A stretch of 64,000 bases of DNA. It comes from Anthoceros angustus. Its lineage: Eukaryota > Streptophyta > Anthocerotopsida > Anthocerotales > Anthocerotaceae. The notes beneath the pieces were generated by a model. That model was given only the letters and a program-made list of their open reading frames with translations. It ran no database searches and had not been told where the DNA came from. The position numbers and the translations under genes were made by a program. The DNA lies in assembly GCA_010909165.1 (NCBI GenBank), contig MU008179.1, positions 124,001 through 188,000 of the forward strand, given 5' to 3'. Below, in pieces: positions 46,775 to 57,179 of this stretch (the first letter of the stretch is position 1; each line of letters opens with the position of its first letter).

Positions 46775-48786
46775 ATGAACATGCTGAGGCCGAAGATGGT
46801 TGACCTGTGTCGATTTGCCTTACTCCGTCCTTATTTCCAGTACGGGCTTGCCCTGCAGGTTGGTGGTGAGCAGAGGAACTGGTGTGGATCTGCGGTGAGC
46901 AGCCGACAAGAACCTGTGACGGAGACGCAGACGTTACGCAGAGTTCAATTGGTCCCCGATGCACCTCCTCCAAGTTTGCACCAACTCGAACGTCTGTACG
47001 ACTTTATGGTTGGAAGGTACAGAGGGAAGCATGCCGTGCCCAAGGCCATCTTTGCGCAATCAAGTGTAGGACTTTCTTGTCTGGCAGATGGACTGGGTTG
47101 ATGCTGGTCTTCGCTTTACGGAATCAGGTTCACCGCTGCGTTTTTTGTGTTGTGTGCTTTAATCAGGTCCGCTGCTACATGTTGTGTTGTTGGTGTAATT
47201 GCAGCAAACGGCTCGTGGTTTTGACAGGTGCTGGAGTGAGTACTGAAAGTGGAATCCCTGATTATAGAAGGTGGATCTCTGACGTGCCTGGAGAGGTCTC
47301 CTGTTTTTCTTCAAATGTAGCTTAAGCCCCTATCTTGTTTACATGTGGCCAGCCCGAATGGAGCTTACAGCACTGGATTCAAGCCCATAACCCACCAAGT
47401 AAACCACGCAGTGCAGTGTGCCCTTATGCTTGATATTGCTCTACATGGCATCCCTTTCAGCAGGATCACACACACCGGCCAGCAGACAGCATTTATCATG
47501 AGCTACTTCTGCGCAGGAATTTGTTCGCTCAGCTGCGAGTCGTCGGAGATACTGGGCAAGAAGTTATGCAGGTTGGTACCGATTTGTTGCAGCCAAACCG
47601 GGTGCTACTCATCTTGCACTCTCACAGCTCGAGGCAAGAGGTCACTTAACGGGTTTAATCACTCAGAATGTTGATAGGTGAGTGACTTGTGGTATTTATG
47701 ACAAGTCCTGGTTGTTGTCATGGTACATGCATTCTGTGAATTGGGGAACAAACTTTTAGCAGCACCCGTACCTCTCTGCTGGCAGACTCCATCATAGGGC
47801 TGGCAGTGATCCAATTGAGCTTCACGGAACAACTCACAACGTGGTGTGCCTAGGCTGTGGCAACTTGATCAGCCGTGCTGCATTTCAAGAGAGGCTGAAG
47901 CAGCTTAACACAGAGGTATTTAGCGTTGTGGTTGACAACATCTGACGCTGTTGAACTGTGCTGACACCAACCTAGCGCTTTCTGCTGAAACAGTGGTGTC
48001 TAGCACTTGAGGTGGTCATGGCAGGAGAGCCAGGATCAGATGCAAGTTTTGGAATGAAGCAACGGCCAGATGGTGACGTTGAGATCGGGGACGAGTTTGT
48101 CCAGAAGGATAACTTCCACATTCCAGCTTGTGAGAACTGTGGAGGCATTTGTAAGCCTGATGTACGACTCTGACTATTTAGAATGTCTGTTAAGTGATGC
48201 ACAAGGGAAGGGCTGTTATATTGTGGCGTCTACTGTTTCAACGACATTGGTTTGCTGAGCTGCTGCATTTCCATCAGTCTCTGGATGAAACGAAAACAGG
48301 TGCCCTTGTGTAGGTGGTTCTGTTTGGGGACAACGTCCCATTAGCCAGAGTGGAGGCTGCATCATCAATGGTGAAAGGGGCTGATGCAGTGCTAGTTGTG
48401 GGGTCCTCGCTGATGGTTCTGTCAGCTTTCCGTCTTGCTAGGTACTGGCTCGCTCTTTGTTACAGCTGCTTTGTGCACAGATACCCTAGTACTGCCCTGG
48501 TACGCATGGACCGGTCGTCTAACAGCGTTCTTGCTTCCAATTGCAGAGCAGCTCATGAGGGTGGAGCACCTATAGCAGTTGTGAACATTGGCCCAACGCG
48601 TGCAGATGATTTCGTATCTCTGAAGGTTGAATCTCGGTCTGGAGAGGTAATTGTGTCATTGCAATATGGTACTGTGACTGTTTGGGTCAGAAGGATGAAA
48701 TGGCTGATGATGTGCTTCATATGTGGGCACAGATTTTGCCGAGACTCTTGTCTATGGGAGCCTTGAACATACCTGCATCAAAGTAG
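46775..48786 (+). CDS. SRT2: NAD-dependent sirtuin, SRT2 type (class II)
   Basis: Nine exons (46775-47016, 47205-47270, 47353-47398, 47517-47677, 47786-47915, 47994-48161, 48314-48441, 48547-48646, 48733-48786) sum to 1,095 bp, 364 residues. Motifs: GAGVSTESGIPDYRSPNG (89-106) binds NAD; ITQNVDRLHHRAGSDPIELHG (166-186) includes catalytic His185; zinc ligands are C193/C196 and C261/C264; FGDNVP and GSSLMVLSAFR follow. The sequence follows Arabidopsis SRT2 closely, through GEILPRLLSMGALNIP at the C-terminus. SRT2 proteins are SIRT4-like and mitochondrial in Arabidopsis. The N-terminal 40 residues here (MNMLRPKMVDLCRFALLRP) are basic and amphipathic, compatible with import. They remove acyl groups from lysine using NAD. 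The ATG at 46775 gives this targeting-like start; another in-frame ATG lies upstream at 46700. Confidence 0.93.
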
Positions 48787-49660
48787 CTGTTGCGAAGCTT
48801 CTATACGTCTCCAGAGGCCTGAATGCTGACATCCCATCAGTCTTGGAAAAGCTTTCGCCCTCATGGAAACTGCACAGCGTTCTGCTGCTACAGTTCCAAT
48901 TTAACTTGTCCCGAACATACAGGCAGTCCCCAGAATACGTCATGTATGAGCAATTGCTGGTGAAGCAGCTCAACAGTGCCACGTGCCAGATAGATCTCCA
49001 CTCCCCCACCGTCGAACTTTTACTCCCCTTCTTTATTTTCTCTCATCTTCGCACGTCGTCGTCTGCAACCGTCACTTTGTGAAGTGGGATGGGGTGTCGC
49101 CAAGGTTTTGAACCCTACCAGTGCTACTGCGAAGCACCTTCACTGTCCCCATGAATTCCTTGTTCTGCAGCAAAAAGTAGCCAAACGAGGCAAAACAGGT
49201 ACCCGAAGGCTTCAGTCATTGACAAACGCTCCTGGACGCGCAAAATCTTTTGGAATCCCAACTTCTCCAGGCCATCAACTGAAACTACGTGACAATCATA
49301 CATAATTGTCGAATGTCGAGCGAGCAACCTGTCCAGTTCTGTACACGAGGAACGTGAAGCGCGCAGATCCTTGGATGTGAAGTTAAGCAGAACTCATGCG
49401 CCCGGTCTCCAGCACCTTGCAGTACGCGTACAGCGGCGAATCCAAATCCTGGGACCTATATTCACAGACTAGTCCACGACTCCACGCAAAGTACTGCTGT
49501 GCGCTAGCTGAGACGATTGAGGCTCGCAGATGATGATGAGGTGATGGCATGTTTCCAAAGTCCCGCCATATTTCTTCCGGCGAGATGCTTCGGCCAAAGA
49601 TCCCTTTGCACGAACTCTCTCCGGACGCGCAAGTACCCTCGTTGTTAACTTAAACCACTC
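48787..49660. other. SRT2 3' flank, no gene recognised
   Basis: No conserved coding sequence is visible on either strand. The start is probably the SRT2 3' UTR. The segment next to the peroxidase fragment holds none of the missing peroxidase exons. Confidence 0.5.
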
Positions 49661-50213
49661 ATGTCGCCGCTGCGGCCCGGAAGCATAGGTTTGCACGCCA
49701 CGGAAGCCGGCAGGCGGCACACAAGAAGGGGCGCAGCCGGCCCAGTCCGCTGCAGCCATTCCGAGCTGTTCCCCTCGCACCGACTGGTGGCGCTGTCCGG
49801 GGCGCACACCCTGGGGTTCGCGCACTGCCACTCCATCGTCAAGAGGCTCTACCGCTTCAACGGCAGCGTGTCGCTGGACCCGCTCCTGGCCCGGCAGTTC
49901 AAGGACCTGTGCCCTGACAGCACCTCTCCGGATGCCGATAACGTGCTGGATCTGGATCCTAGCAACACCGGGGACTTCGAAACGTTCTCCTTCGACAACG
50001 CCTTCTTCCAGAGCTTGGACAATCACGATGTCTTGCAGTCGGACCAGCTCCTGTGGAACGATCGGCGCACCCGAGGTAGGGTACTCCGCTTCGCCAACAG
50101 CAGCCATGCCTTCTTCACCACTTTCGCGGACGGTATGGTGCGCATGACCGAAGCCAATGTGATCAAGGGCAAGCAAGGGGAAGTCCGCCTGGTTTGCTCA
50201 CAATTCAACTAGA
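49661..50213 (+). pseudogene. Class III peroxidase, C-terminal part only
   Basis: From about 49781 the frame is a clean peroxidase second half. RLVALSGAHTLGFAHCHSI is the proximal heme-ligand signature (His in GAHT). Then come FSFDNAFFQSLDNHDVLQSDQLLW, HAFFTTFADGMVRM and KGKQGEVRLVCSQFN at the stop (50210-50212). The distal half (RLHFHDCFVNGCDAS region) is absent, and the 40 codons before RLVAL do not look conserved. A complete class III peroxidase is about 320-350 residues; about 145 are present. It looks like a truncated gene, unless distant 5' exons lie beyond recognisable sequence. Such enzymes are secreted and use H2O2. Confidence 0.8.
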
Positions 50214-50586
50214 AGAAGAAGGCGCTGTCTCAGCAACACAATTTTGTTTGCCCACTCACGATAACGGAGAGGATCGTGAAAGTGGCAGCGTGCCAGGCCT
50301 GAGAAGTCCTCACTAATATGTAGTCGGACGAAAACGAGTTCGGTGAGATCAAAGATGAAGATTTGGACTCTTCAATATTACAAACCAGTTACAAACCAGT
50401 TCCAGTTGATGTACAGAACCTGTTCAAGACCACTGGCCACTCTTACAAAACCTCCAGCATACAGCCTTCTTCGCCTACGACCACAACAATCTGGTCACTA
50501 CTCTCCTTTTACACTTCCTAAATGGGGTACATGATAAACACTTGGATGACAAAATATTACAAGTTGTTGGATGTCGATGATGCTCT

Positions 50587-52094
50587 TCACAGCTCCTCCT
50601 TCAGGGGGATGGTCTGCTTCACTTTCTCACCGACCTCGCGGGCGGTCTGCGAAGTCCGTTCCTTCGCCTCCTCGTACTTGATTCTGGCCTCCTCGGCAGC
50701 CTCAGCTGACTTGCCCTTGGCTTCCTCCCAGGCTAGCTTGGCAGCGTCCACGGCATCATCGGACTTGGACTTACCCTCCTCGGCAGCCTTCTCAGCGGTC
50801 TTCTTGGACTTGTCTGCGGTGTCTTCCCATGTCTCCTTGGACTTGGCAGTCACTTCCTCGGCCTTCTGCTGGGAAGCGTCCTTTGTTTCCTGGACGGTAT
50901 CCTTGGTCTTCTGACCTGCCTCCTGGGCACTGTCCGTGGTCTTCTGAGCAGTCTCCTGGGCAGTGTCCTTGGTCTCGTCCACCACCTGCCGGATCTCTGG
51001 CTCGGCACCTACGACCAGAAAGCAGTGAGGATCAGATACAAAGAGATGGCGAAGGATAGACTGGACTGTGGACTTCTAAGGGGTTAACTATGCTGCTGCT
51101 AAGACCACGTCCCCATCGCGAGAAAGACATACTGCCGACTAGTCATGTCATGTGTGCATCTGTACAACCTTTCCTCAATGAATCAAAGTTCTTTCTGACC
51201 ACGGAAGCCCAATGCTTGTAATAAACTGCAAAAAGCCCAAATTCCCATCTTAGGCCTACGTCTACCCTAAAAATCATTCAGACAAAGCGGAAGAGGAAGA
51301 GAGGCAGGGCCCGACAGACCGACTTCAGGTCACGACTGACACCACTACTCCAACAAAGCACTACATCTGTTCCTTGACTACGTGTTGCGGCTACCCTAAT
51401 CCTGTTCCGCACACAATCAAGCAAACACGCATTAACATCTTTGCACTGACTAGGCCTGGGTTTATTGTTACGAAATTCATGGAACTTGTGTCGATTAATT
51501 CATGTGCAACCACCTTAGCACACCATTCAAAGCATGATGGTCAGGCTTGAAGATTGACATACTGGAAGCTTTGCCGCTGAATGTGTCCTTCCCCTTGTTG
51601 AAGGTCTCCTTGGCCTTGGCTGCGATGTCCTGAAGGATACTCTGAGCCGTCTCGGTGGACTTCTTGCCTGCTGCCTCAGCAGCCTCTTCAGCCGTTCCAT
51701 ACTGCTCTCCCGCTTCCCTGCGGCCCGACGCAGCCCCCAGCAACAGCAGTCAGCATGCAGCATGCAGCATGCAGCCCAGGAAACTAAAAAGGGCACGACA
51801 TATGGACGTAGAGCAGAGCACTCACTTGGTAGCTGTGTCTGTGAGAGTGCCGATCTTCTCCTTGGCCCAGTCGCCCCACGTCTTGGAGTGCTCCTCCGCT
51901 TGGTTAACCGTGTCCTCAACCTGGCGTTGCCCCTCCTTCACAGCCTCCCCAACCTTCGACCCTGCGGTCTCGGCTCCCTCCTGAAACTGCTCTCCGGTAG
52001 ACTTGTCCCCGAAAATGGAACCGCTAACCTGCAGCGTCAGAGCACTGAAAGCCAGCAGGAGCAGTAGCACACTCCACGCCCTGATCCCCGCCAT
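50587..52094 (-). CDS. LEA-like (11-mer/Lys-Glu-Ala rich) protein with signal peptide
   Basis: Three exons (52094-51826, 51717-51563, 51008-50587) total 846 bp, 281 residues. Residues 1-25 form a signal peptide (basic start, Leu core, VSG before the mature end). The rest is hydrophilic and built from repeating amphipathic segments such as DETKDTAQETAQKTTD, KSKETWEDTADKSKKTAEKAAEEG and AKETFNKGKDTF, typical of LEA group 3/4 proteins that fold on drying. It has no Cys and few aromatics after the signal peptide. The export signal suggests ER, vacuole or cell wall. The gene shares a divergent promoter with RPL10a; ABRE and RY motifs lie 200-260 bp upstream of its ATG, which fits ABA or desiccation control (inference). 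Confidence 0.85.
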
Positions 52095-52693
52095 GATCGC
52101 TAAAACGAGTACTAGTACACACAAAAACGTTTCTGTTCCAACACGGGTGCGCTGCAAGCTCGCACTGTGATCTCGCAAAACTTGCGATCCCAAATATGTA
52201 CAGGGGCAGCTTGGAGAATGGTACGCAAAGCTGAGCAGAATCCGGTACAGAAGCTGGAGGCTCTGGCAGGATAAATGGTGCCATCCATCGCCCCTTGCTT
52301 GCATGCATCTGGGTGGCGCCCCGCCGTGGCAAGCTGGCACAAGGCGACGTGGCGGCATTTCCATTCCGCTCCCGCCACCTGGGCTTCTTGTCTAGGCCAC
52401 GCGGCCGGGAAAGAGGCCCAAAGCTGTTCATTGTTTTATGACTTCCGTAGTCACCTGGCCTCAGTTTGTTTGGAAGATTTTCTCTGATAGTGAAAAGTGA
52501 CGAGTGAAGTGGAGACTAACCACGCGTGGTGTTTGGTTAGGTTTGGTTAGGTCAGGTTGTGTTGGGGTTACGCCAAAGGTTGCCCTAAAACCGGAAGGTG
52601 TAAAAGAGGGATCCGCGCCTTGCAGATCCTTTTAGACTCGGAAATCCTGCGCATACGAAGCCGCTGGGCAGCACCGCCGACACAAATTCAATC
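52095..52693. promoter_or_regulatory. Divergent promoter between LEA-like and RPL10a genes
   Basis: About 600 bp separates the two start codons. On the LEA side ACGTGGC (52347-52353) is an ABA-response element core, and CATGCA within GCATGCAT (52301-52308) is an RY core bound by ABI3/VP1-type B3 factors. On the ribosomal side, GTTTGGTTAG occurs twice in a row (52531-52550). Roles are inferred from motif identity only. Confidence 0.5.
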
Positions 52694-53611
52694 ATGAGGT
52701 ACGAGGCATTTGGACTCTGTGGTGATGACGCTCACAGATGCGGCGTTGTCGGTGACGGGGATTGTTGTTGGGATGTTGCAGTAAGCTGCAGGCTGAGGTT
52801 GTGAGGGAGACCATCTCCCAGATTCTGGCTGACGTGAAGGAGAAGCCGAAGAAGTTCTCGCAGACCGTGGAGCTGCAGATAGGGTTGAAGAATTATGACC
52901 CGCAGAAGGATAAGCGGTTCAGCGGCTCTGTCCGGCTGCCGCATGAACCTCGCCCTAAAATGAGAGTCTGCATGCTCGGGGACGCGCAGCACATTGAGGA
53001 GGTAGGTAAGATTCCGCTAGCTTTTGATCAGCCCGTTCGGAGCTATTACGGGATTCGCCACGGCTGCACGTCATATTTTTTCCTTTCCCTCTAACCGCAG
53101 GCTGTGAAGATCGGGTTGGACAATATGGATGTGGAGAGCTTGAAGAAGCTCAACAAGAACAAGAAGCTGGTGAAGAAGCTGGCGAAGAAGTACCATGCTT
53201 TTTTGGCTTCCGAGGCTGTGATTAAGCAAATCCCCAGGCTCCTTGGCCCCGGTTTGAACAAGGCCGGCAAGTTTCCGGCTCTCGTGTCGCACCAGGAATC
53301 GCTGGAGTCTAAGGTTGTCGAGACCAAGTCCATGGTGAAGTTTCAGCTGAAGAAGGTGCTGTGCATGGGGGTGGCCGTTGGAAACTGTGACATGGAAGAG
53401 AAGCAGATCTTCCAAAACGTGCAACTCAGCGTCAACTTCCTGGTCTCCTTGTTGAAGAAGAACTGGCAAAACGTGAGTGTCGGCTTATCCTCTCCTTTCC
53501 TCCTTCCTCTCTTCATCGTGTTCCTTCTTGTACTGAAATCCAGCTTGCTTGTGCCAGGTGAGGGTGCTCTATCTCAAGACCACCATGGGAAAGCCCGTCC
53601 GGATATACTGA
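52694..53611 (+). CDS. RPL10A: 60S ribosomal protein L10a (uL1)
   Basis: Four exons (52694-52698, 52782-53001, 53101-53472, 53558-53611) total 651 bp, 216 residues, the usual length for plant L10a. The first exon holds only ATGAG; the second completes MSKLQ. Diagnostic stretches are [74 protein letters not shown] and [14 protein letters not shown]. The end is [17 protein letters not shown]. uL1 forms the L1 stalk of the large subunit and acts on E-site tRNA. The tiny first exon is why the start is easy to miss. Confidence 0.97.
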
Positions 53612-53940
53612 TCATTGTAGGCAGTATTCTTTTTGTTACAGTAGGAACTTGTGACCAAAGCGGTTGCGGAGATAGTGTTGGTAGCCTTTGGCGGCTTCTA
53701 CTCTTCCGCTATGTGACGTCATTTTTCATGACAGTCTGGGGTTTCTGCGCATATTGCCGAGCGGAATCCGCCGGCGCCGAAATTGAGTTGTTACACAAAC
53801 TTGTCTGGCTGGTGTTCTGATCCGCAAAGTTAGCTCTCGCGGCATCTCCGATCCTTTGACTGGAATGCTCCACTGTCTCATTACACTTGGTGTCTGGCGG
53901 AGCAAAATTATTAGGGTTCCGTTGGCTCTTTGGTGCAGGC

Positions 53941-55200
53941 ATGGCTGCCTTCCAACAGGCCTTGGTATTGCCCGGAACACGATCGACGACGCAGGCAGGG
54001 GTTGCTGTAGCAGGAATTGCATCTGCCAAGACCCGGAGAATTGCGTCGCATTTGTCCGCCTCGTCGACCCTGGTTGTTGCCCCGTCGTCGCTGGAACGCA
54101 GCCGACCTAAGAGGTGGCACGCTTACTGGAGGCGGAAGGGCGTTGTGGCCGAGCAGGCTGTGGAGGAGCTGCCGCCTAAGCTGCAGGAGATCGTGAAGCT
54201 GTTCCGGTCGGTGTCCGATCCCCGGGCCAAGTACGAGCAGCTCTTGCACTACGCCAAGAGATTAAAGCCGCTTGCGCCGGAGCATCTGACCAAGGAGAAC
54301 AAGGTGGAAGGCTGCGTGTCGCAGGTCTGGGTGCGGCCGATTCTCGGCCCGGACAAGCGGCTCTACTTCGAGGCGGAGTCGGATTCCGCGCTCACTAAGG
54401 GCCTGGCAGCGCTTCTGGTGGAGGGATTGTCGGGTTCTACTCCTGCTGAGATCCTCAGAGTGTCCCCGGATTTCATTCAGATGCTCGGCCTTAAGCAGAG
54501 CCTCACACCTTCCCGGAGCAATGGCTTTTTTAATATGCTCAAGTTGATTCAGAAGAAGACGTTGCTGCTGTACATGGAGGCCGAGGGAGTGGGAGCAACT
54601 CAGTCGGCGCCGGCAGCGACAGGGGCGGGAGTGCGGGAGCTCAGTAGCGGGCCAGGGAACCGGGAACAGGCACCCGCGGGTGTAGCCCACACCGGCCTCG
54701 CTGCAGAGAGTGGGAGGCCAGCTCAGGTCTCTGCTGTGATGGAATCCAAATCTGCCAGCATCAGCAAGAAGGTAGGTTCTAGCTTCCTCGATGCACATTT
54801 CCTGCGCTTTCCTTGGCTCCGTTTCATCTTCTTTACCTCGTTGGTCTGTGTGCTTGAGTAGGTGCGAGAAGCGTTGTCTCCAACCGTGTTCGAGCTGGAG
54901 GATGTGTCGCATCAACATGCAGGGCATGCCGGGGTGCACAAGGGTGCAACAGAAACGCATTTTAAGTGAGTTGTGTATGCATCTGTGGAGGTGCTGGAAG
55001 GGTTTCCTTGGTTGCTGTTCCAGTTCTGCGTGTTAATGGGTCTCTTGTTGTCCAGTCTGAAGGTTGTTTCCAAGGAATTTGAGGGTAGGAGTCTGGTGAA
55101 AAGGCACCGACTTATCTACGATCTGTTGCACGATGAGCTCAAGACTGGCGTGCACGCTCTTTCATTGGTCACGAAGACCCCGGCCGAGTACGAGAAGTAG
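53941..55200 (+). CDS. SUFE1: SufE-BolA fusion protein, plastid Fe-S assembly
   Basis: Three exons (53941-54771, 54862-54965, 55056-55200) sum to 1,080 bp, 359 residues. Residues 1-60 are Ser/Thr/Ala/Arg-rich, like a plastid transit peptide. The SufE domain (about 74-210) has LPPKLQEIVKLF, DPRAKYEQLLHYAKRL and KVEGCVSQVWV, with Cys125 the persulfide acceptor. A linker follows (about 230-270). The BolA domain (about 275-359) has VREALSPTVFELED, LKVVSKEFEGRSLVKRHRLIYDLL and HALSLVTKTPAEYEK. The same fusion is found in Arabidopsis SUFE1, which activates the cysteine desulfurases NFS2 and NFS1; BolA partners with monothiol glutaredoxins. The gene follows RPL10a after 330 bp on the same strand. 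Confidence 0.95.
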
Positions 55201-55629
55201 GCAAGAACAAATCTTTATGTAAATGCCAACCCTCTGGAAAGAGGAGTTGAGACGTAACCGAGCAGGCTGAGTTGGGAAGTGACAATTTTGTGACCATCAT
55301 CATGAGTTCCTGGAGCTAGGGTACAGACTTGTGCGGTTTGAAGACATCTCTTGCCTCTGCCCAATTGGCAATCCCTTATTTGCGTACGGTGTACTGCAAA
55401 GTCTCCTACTGGTCCCCGACTTGAGACCAGGAGTAAAGTCTCCTACTGTTCTGAAGGAAGTTTGTCAAAAGCAGACATGGCGGTAGTTCGTACGCATCTG
55501 CCACTGGCATTGAGTAAGCCACGGGAGTATCTCAGACCCTGGACCTTGCACGCACGATAGCGCTTCGTGCTTGGGAGCTGCATATGGATTAACAAGTAGA
55601 CTATTTCAATCTCAATCTCTACAGACACA
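55201..55629. other. SUFE1 3' flank, no gene recognised
   Basis: Probably the SUFE1 3' UTR, then non-coding sequence up to the PPR relic. A short direct repeat AGTCTCCTACTG occurs at about 55400 and 55437. Confidence 0.45.
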
Positions 55630-56850
55630 ACAGCAGGAACTAAACTTCAGTGCAACCTCCTTCGAATATCCCGCTATAGTGGCATTCCATGCCACCACAG
55701 TTTTCTGACCAAGTCCGTCAAACAAGCTCTCGGCATCCTTTGGGCTGCCGCACTTTGCATGCACGGTCAGCACACTGTTGGCCTCAAACACAGGTTTTAA
55801 ACCTTCTTGCACTAAAATCTGTGCATGAAACTGCCTCCCCTTCTCCAAAGCTGGGGTGCCCACACTTGTACATGCCTGCAACAGGCACACAAATGTCATA
55901 CAATCTGGAACAGTGATGCTTTCTTCCATAGCACTATCAAGTTGAAGCGCTTCCTCACCCTTGCGCTGCTGGACATATCTCGCTGTGATGGAATTCCATG
56001 CCACCAGAGTTTTCCGCTCAAGTCCATCAAACACGATACGAGCATCCTCCAGGCTTCAACACTTGGCAGACATGTTTGTGTTGGCTACAAACCCATCAGC
56101 TTGAAGGCCATGCCCTTCAATCTCAAGATGGAGTTGCTTGCCCTCCTCCAAAGCTGGGGCACCCAAACTTACACATGCCTGCAGGAGGCAAGCGAATGTC
56201 ACAGAATCGGGCAAAGCAACGTCTTCCTGTCCCATAGCACTGTGAAGATGCAGGCCTCGCTGACCCATACCTTGCTGGGAGTACCCTCCTATCGTGGAAT
56301 TCCACGTCACAACACATCACGTAAGCTTACACACTTTGCATACATGTCCACCAAGCAAGTGCCTAGAAACAAACGAGGCTCAACCCAACTGGCCAATACA
56401 TCCGCATGCACCTGCTGCCGGGTTCTTAAGTCTGCTCCCCTTGCACAAGCCTTTAGGGCTGCCACAAACACATGGCTATCTGGCTTCAGACTTTACCTCC
56501 GCATCTGATGGTACAGCTGTATGGCCTGCCTCTCCATCTTTGACAAGGGCAGTAACCATGGAATACCAGGTATAAGCATCTGGCATGGAAACCACGGTGA
56601 ACACATCGCTTCTAGCAACCTGCCATGAGCAACATACATTCGAAACCCCCTTTCACAAGGCGACCCAGAAACAGATCCTTCTTCACCACACATACTTTCA
56701 GCGCAGTACAAAACAGAGATTGCGAAACACAACACAACTGTGACTTTGAACCAGAACTCCCAGAGCCTCAACAGCCTGCTCACATTTCAGCCGACGGTTT
56801 CAGCTCTAAGGTCCCTTTCGTATCCTGCACGCCTGCCTGCGAGTGCCAGA
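55630..56850 (-). pseudogene. PPR protein relic (PLS type)
   Basis: The minus strand holds several ordered but frame-broken repeats: VTFACLLQACVSLGAPALEEGKQLHLEIEGHGLQADGFVAN, AKC, then VFDGLERKTLVAWNSITARYVQQRKGEEAL, MTFVCLLQACTSVGTPALEKGRQFHAQIL, LTVHAKCGSPKDAESLFDGLGQKTVVAWNATIAGYSKE. Frames change near 56050 and 56320. No start codon context or E/DYW domain remains. The repeats resemble those at 45.7-46.3 kb, so both may come from the same expanded family. Confidence 0.8.
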
Positions 56851-57179
56851 ATTACCCACCCACGCTGGCTTGACGACATTTACACGCTATATGACCTCCT
56901 GGGACACCATATGTCGGAGGAGGGGAGAACAGTGTGAATGGAGCAAGAGGCGACAGCGATGGATGTTCAGGCGGTAGATTTTGCATTAGATTGAAGCGTA
57001 GAAGGTTTGCACCTTTGTGCATAGTCAAGCGTCATGAGTGAAACGCTGTGTGGTTGTAACCGTTTCACTTGAATGCTCGTTGGTATCCTGACCTAGGATG
57101 AACCGTGCCCTAGTAGGCCTAAATACTATTAATAATAATACTCCCACTTAGTGTTTAGGCCTTAGGCTTGGATCCTTTG
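56851..57179. other. Probable 3' LTR zone of the minus-strand copia element
   Basis: The polypurine tract (minus strand TAAGTGGGAG, 57141-57150) implies that a 3' LTR begins just below 57141 and runs leftward. The AT-rich start (ATTATTAATAATAGTATT on the minus strand) fits, but no second LTR is in the window, so its end cannot be fixed. Confidence 0.4.

Noticed and set aside
52531-52560. Telo-box in the RPL10a promoter
   Set aside because: GGTTAGGTT is close to TTAGGGTTT but not a match, so it is recorded only as a direct repeat.
53612-53820. RPL10a continuing to 53820 in the unspliced frame
   Set aside because: The frame runs through an intron; splicing at 53472/53558 gives the conserved C-terminus and exact family length.
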